The position numbers and the translations under genes were made by a program. Under the pieces are notes generated by a model. It had not been told where the DNA came from. It did no database searches and saw only the letters and a list, made by a program, of their open reading frames with translations. A DNA stretch of 64,000 nt, from positions 124,001-188,000 of the forward strand of contig NZ_BJMN01000011.1 of assembly GCF_006539185.1 (NCBI RefSeq), read 5' to 3'. Source of the DNA: Streptomyces gardneri. GTDB taxonomy: Bacteria > Actinomycetota > Actinomycetes > Streptomycetales > Streptomycetaceae. This document shows, in pieces, positions 62,077-64,000 of this stretch. The number at the start of each line of letters is the position of its first letter. Position 1 is the first letter of the stretch.

Positions 62077-64000
62077 GCGACGACCAGGACGACGGCGCCT
62101 CCTCGCACGAACCGCATGAACGGAACGAACCGCACGAACGGCACGAACCGCGAGAGTCGCAGGAGTCACAGGAGGGGGGCCGCGGCTCGGGCGGCCGGGA
62201 AGGCGCCGCCGACCGGGGGGAAGGCGCCGGGGAGCAGCCGCGCGAGGTGAGCGTCTTCGCGTCCGCCGACCGGAGCCCCCTCGGCGGCGACGGCGACACC
62301 GGAGGCGCCGCCACGGCGCGCCGGGCCCTGCGGACCTGGGCGGCCGCCGAGGGCGACCGCCACACCACCTTCCTCGGCGACGGCACCCTCTTCGAGGGCA
62401 ACCAGTTCTTCTCCGTGTTCGGCTCCGACCACTCCTCGCACTTCGTCCGGGGCCCCGTGCCGGCCGAGACGCTCGCCGACCTCGGGCGGGTGTACTGCGA
62501 GATCGCCGGCTACCAGCAGATGAAGCAACGGCTCCGCGACCACCGGGTCCTCGTCCTCTGCGGCGAGCCCGGCAGCGGCCGCAAGGCCACCGCGCTCGCC
62601 CTCCTCGACGAACTCACCGGCGGCAACGTCTTCCGCCTGGACCCGCGCCACGGCGTCGACGAGATCACCGAGGAGGCCCTCCAGGAACGCTGCGGCCACC
62701 TCATGGAACTGCTCACCGAGGACGTCCGGACGGAGAGCGAGCCACGGCACTCCCGCTCCGGCCGGGCCGAGGGCGCCGGCTCCGCGCGCCGCCCCGCCAC
62801 CCGCCTCTCCGAACTGCACCTGGACCGCTTCGGAGATCTGCTGCGCGGCCGGGACGCGTACGGCATCGTGCTCGTCGAGAGCGGCGAGCTCGCCGACCGG
62901 ATGTTGCGCGGGCGGTACGGGACGTCCTGCGCGCCGCCGCCCGCCGACGAGGTCCTCCGGCGCCACCTGCGGGTCCGGCTGCGCGGCGAGCCGCCCGAGG
63001 CCCTCGCCGCCGCGTGGGAACTCGCCGAGCGCCCCGACGTCGTCAGGGCCGTCGGCCTGGAGGAACTGCGCCCGCGCGAGGCCGCCCGGTTCGCCGACCA
63101 CCTCGCCCGCCACTGGCGCGGCGAGGCGACGGACGAGCAACTCCTCGGCGAATGCGCCACCTTCGTGGCCTCCCAGGCACGCGAGTGGTTCTCCGGCGCC
63201 GACCGGCCCGGCACGCTCCCCGAGGCGCTCCCCGCGCTGAACACCGGGGCGTTCCGCATCGCCGTCGCCGTCTTCGACGGCTCCGCCTACAGTCTCGCCG
63301 CCGAGGCGGCCGAACTCCTCGCCTGGGAGCTCGCCGTCGCCCTCGACCCCGAACACGCCCCGGGGAGGCGTCTGTTCGGCACGCGCGCCGAGCACCGCCC
63401 GATGCGGGCGCGCGCCGTCCTGGAGGACGGCGAGCTGGACCTCGGTCCGGCGAAGGTACCGGTGCGGGCCGTCCGCTTCCAGGGCGAGGCGCTCGCCGGC
63501 GCCGTCCTCGGAGAGGTCTGGCACGGCTACCACAACGCCCGCGGCCCGGTCGCGCGTTGGCTGCGGTCACTCTGCGACGACCCGCGCGCGGAGGTGTGGG
63601 TGCGGGCCTCCGTCGCCGCCGGCGTGCTCTGCTCCTGGGACTGGATCCACGGCTTCCGCGAGCTGATCGTCCCCCTCGCCGTGACGGACGTACCCGTCGC
63701 CCGCCTGGCCGCCGCGACCGCGCTCGCCGAGTCCGCCCGCGACCCCCGGGTCAGGCCGGCCGTCGCCGCCGTGCTCAAGGACTGGGCGGTGTCCGAGGAC
63801 TCCACGCTCGTCGGGACCACCCTGCTGACCCACGGCTACGTCCTGGCCGCCGGGGGAGTGCCCGGCTCGCTCGAAGCCCTCGCGCGGGTCGTCCGGGCCC
63901 ACGAGGCCGCCGACGCCGAGGTGCTGGTGCTCGCCGCGTTCAGCGTGGCCCGGCTGCTCGCCTCCGGCGAACCCGAGACCGTGGTGCGGCGGCTTCACCT
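62073..64000 (+). CDS. P-loop protein with HEAT-like repeats (C-terminus cut off by window edge)
   Basis: An open frame of at least 642 residues, continuing beyond the window. GTG at 62073 overlaps the cyclase-like stop (GTGA). Residues 1-65 are a disordered Glu/His/Arg-rich head (SHEPHERNEPHER). Residues 97-117 carry a motif GDGTLFEGNQFFSVFG similar to that ending the cyclase-like protein. A P-loop CGEPGSGRKAT lies at 163-172. From about residue 490, Ala-rich helical pairs (VWVRASVAAGVLCSWDW, VARLAAATALAESARD) look like HEAT repeats. The ATPase type cannot be assigned securely. A signalling or conflict NTPase partnered with the cyclase-like protein is plausible. Confidence 0.7.
   Translation, partial: MSDDQDDGASSHEPHERNEPHERHEPRESQESQEGGRGSGGREGAADRGEGAGEQPREVSVFASADRSPLGGDGDTGGAATARRALRTWAAAEGDRHTTFLGDGTLFEGNQFFSVFGSDHSSHFVRGPVPAETLADLGRVYCEIAGYQQMKQRLRDHRVLVLCGEPGSGRKATALALLDELTGGNVFRLDPRHGVDEITEEALQERCGHLMELLTEDVRTESEPRHSRSGRAEGAGSARRPATRLSELHLDRFGDLLRGRDAYGIVLVESGELADRMLRGRYGTSCAPPPADEVLRRHLRVRLRGEPPEALAAAWELAERPDVVRAVGLEELRPREAARFADHLARHWRGEATDEQLLGECATFVASQAREWFSGADRPGTLPEALPALNTGAFRIAVAVFDGSAYSLAAEAAELLAWELAVALDPEHAPGRRLFGTRAEHRPMRARAVLEDGELDLGPAKVPVRAVRFQGEALAGAVLGEVWHGYHNARGPVARWLRSLCDDPRAEVWVRASVAAGVLCSWDWIHGFRELIVPLAVTDVPVARLAAATALAESARDPRVRPAVAAVLKDWAVSEDSTLVGTTLLTHGYVLAAGGVPGSLEALARVVRAHEAADAEVLVLAAFSVARLLASGEPETVVRRLH

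Overview
The window looks like Streptomyces chromosome. Coding DNA is very GC-rich with strong third-position GC bias, GTG and TTG starts are common, and the gene set is typical (CutRS, a SepF-like protein, DUF4193/DUF3093/DUF3710/DUF3159 families, an F420-type luciferase-like oxidoreductase). About 60 intact genes can be supported. Calls rest on reading the translated sequence and recalled family features; no database search was possible.

Positions 1-22200 are conserved core: a sugar-lactone oxidase (cut by the window edge), an MFS transporter, ferrochelatase, inositol monophosphatase, CutRS, DUF4193, DUF3093, a thioesterase, dUTPase, DUF3710, an ABC ATPase, KdpD/KdpE, an OB-fold protein, DUF3159, two TrkA-type RCK proteins, a KimA-like potassium permease and a TRAM-type RNA methyltransferase. 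From suhB to the methyltransferase the order resembles the Mycobacterium tuberculosis Rv2689c-Rv2701c region. KdpDE, the two TrkA proteins and the KimA-like permease together suggest a potassium-homeostasis neighbourhood, although no kdpFABC is present.

Positions 22201-34263 are a foreign island in the 3' end of the methyltransferase gene. Three direct copies of that gene end (22141, 32647, 34204) divide it into two tandem elements with matching end modules. Element 1 (10.4 kb) carries a fructan-use system: a secreted GH32 fructanase with a nested insert, a fructokinase, an FrcBCA-type sugar ABC transporter and a LacI regulator, with two pairs of matching 14-bp palindromes as likely operators. 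Element 2 (1.5 kb) is mostly wreckage (truncated NCS2 permease, IS3 transposase tail, toxin remnant). Neither element has a recognisable integrase.

Positions 34264-44200 hold an acid/ion-stress-like set: amino-acid antiporter and arginine deiminase, two DUF1269 proteins, a lipoprotein, a release-factor-like (baeRF) protein, a CPA2 cation/proton antiporter with its TrkA-C partner, and a NarL-type two-component system. Positions 44293-53800 carry a PrmC-like methyltransferase, a metallophosphatase, a partial hydroxyproline-catabolism cluster with a GntR regulator, an aminotransferase, a SepF-like protein, an ATPase with a pentapeptide-repeat tail, a MazG-like protein and small hypotheticals.

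Positions 54041-59988 contain a luciferase-like oxidoreductase, a homocysteine methyltransferase and the Hen1-Pnkp RNA repair pair. The window ends (60390-64000) in a Crp-family regulator, a class III cyclase-like protein and a P-loop/HEAT-like protein. The last two overlap by 4 nt and each carries a short G-N-containing motif that resembles amyloid-signalling motifs. This is the best candidate here for a poorly described signalling or conflict system.
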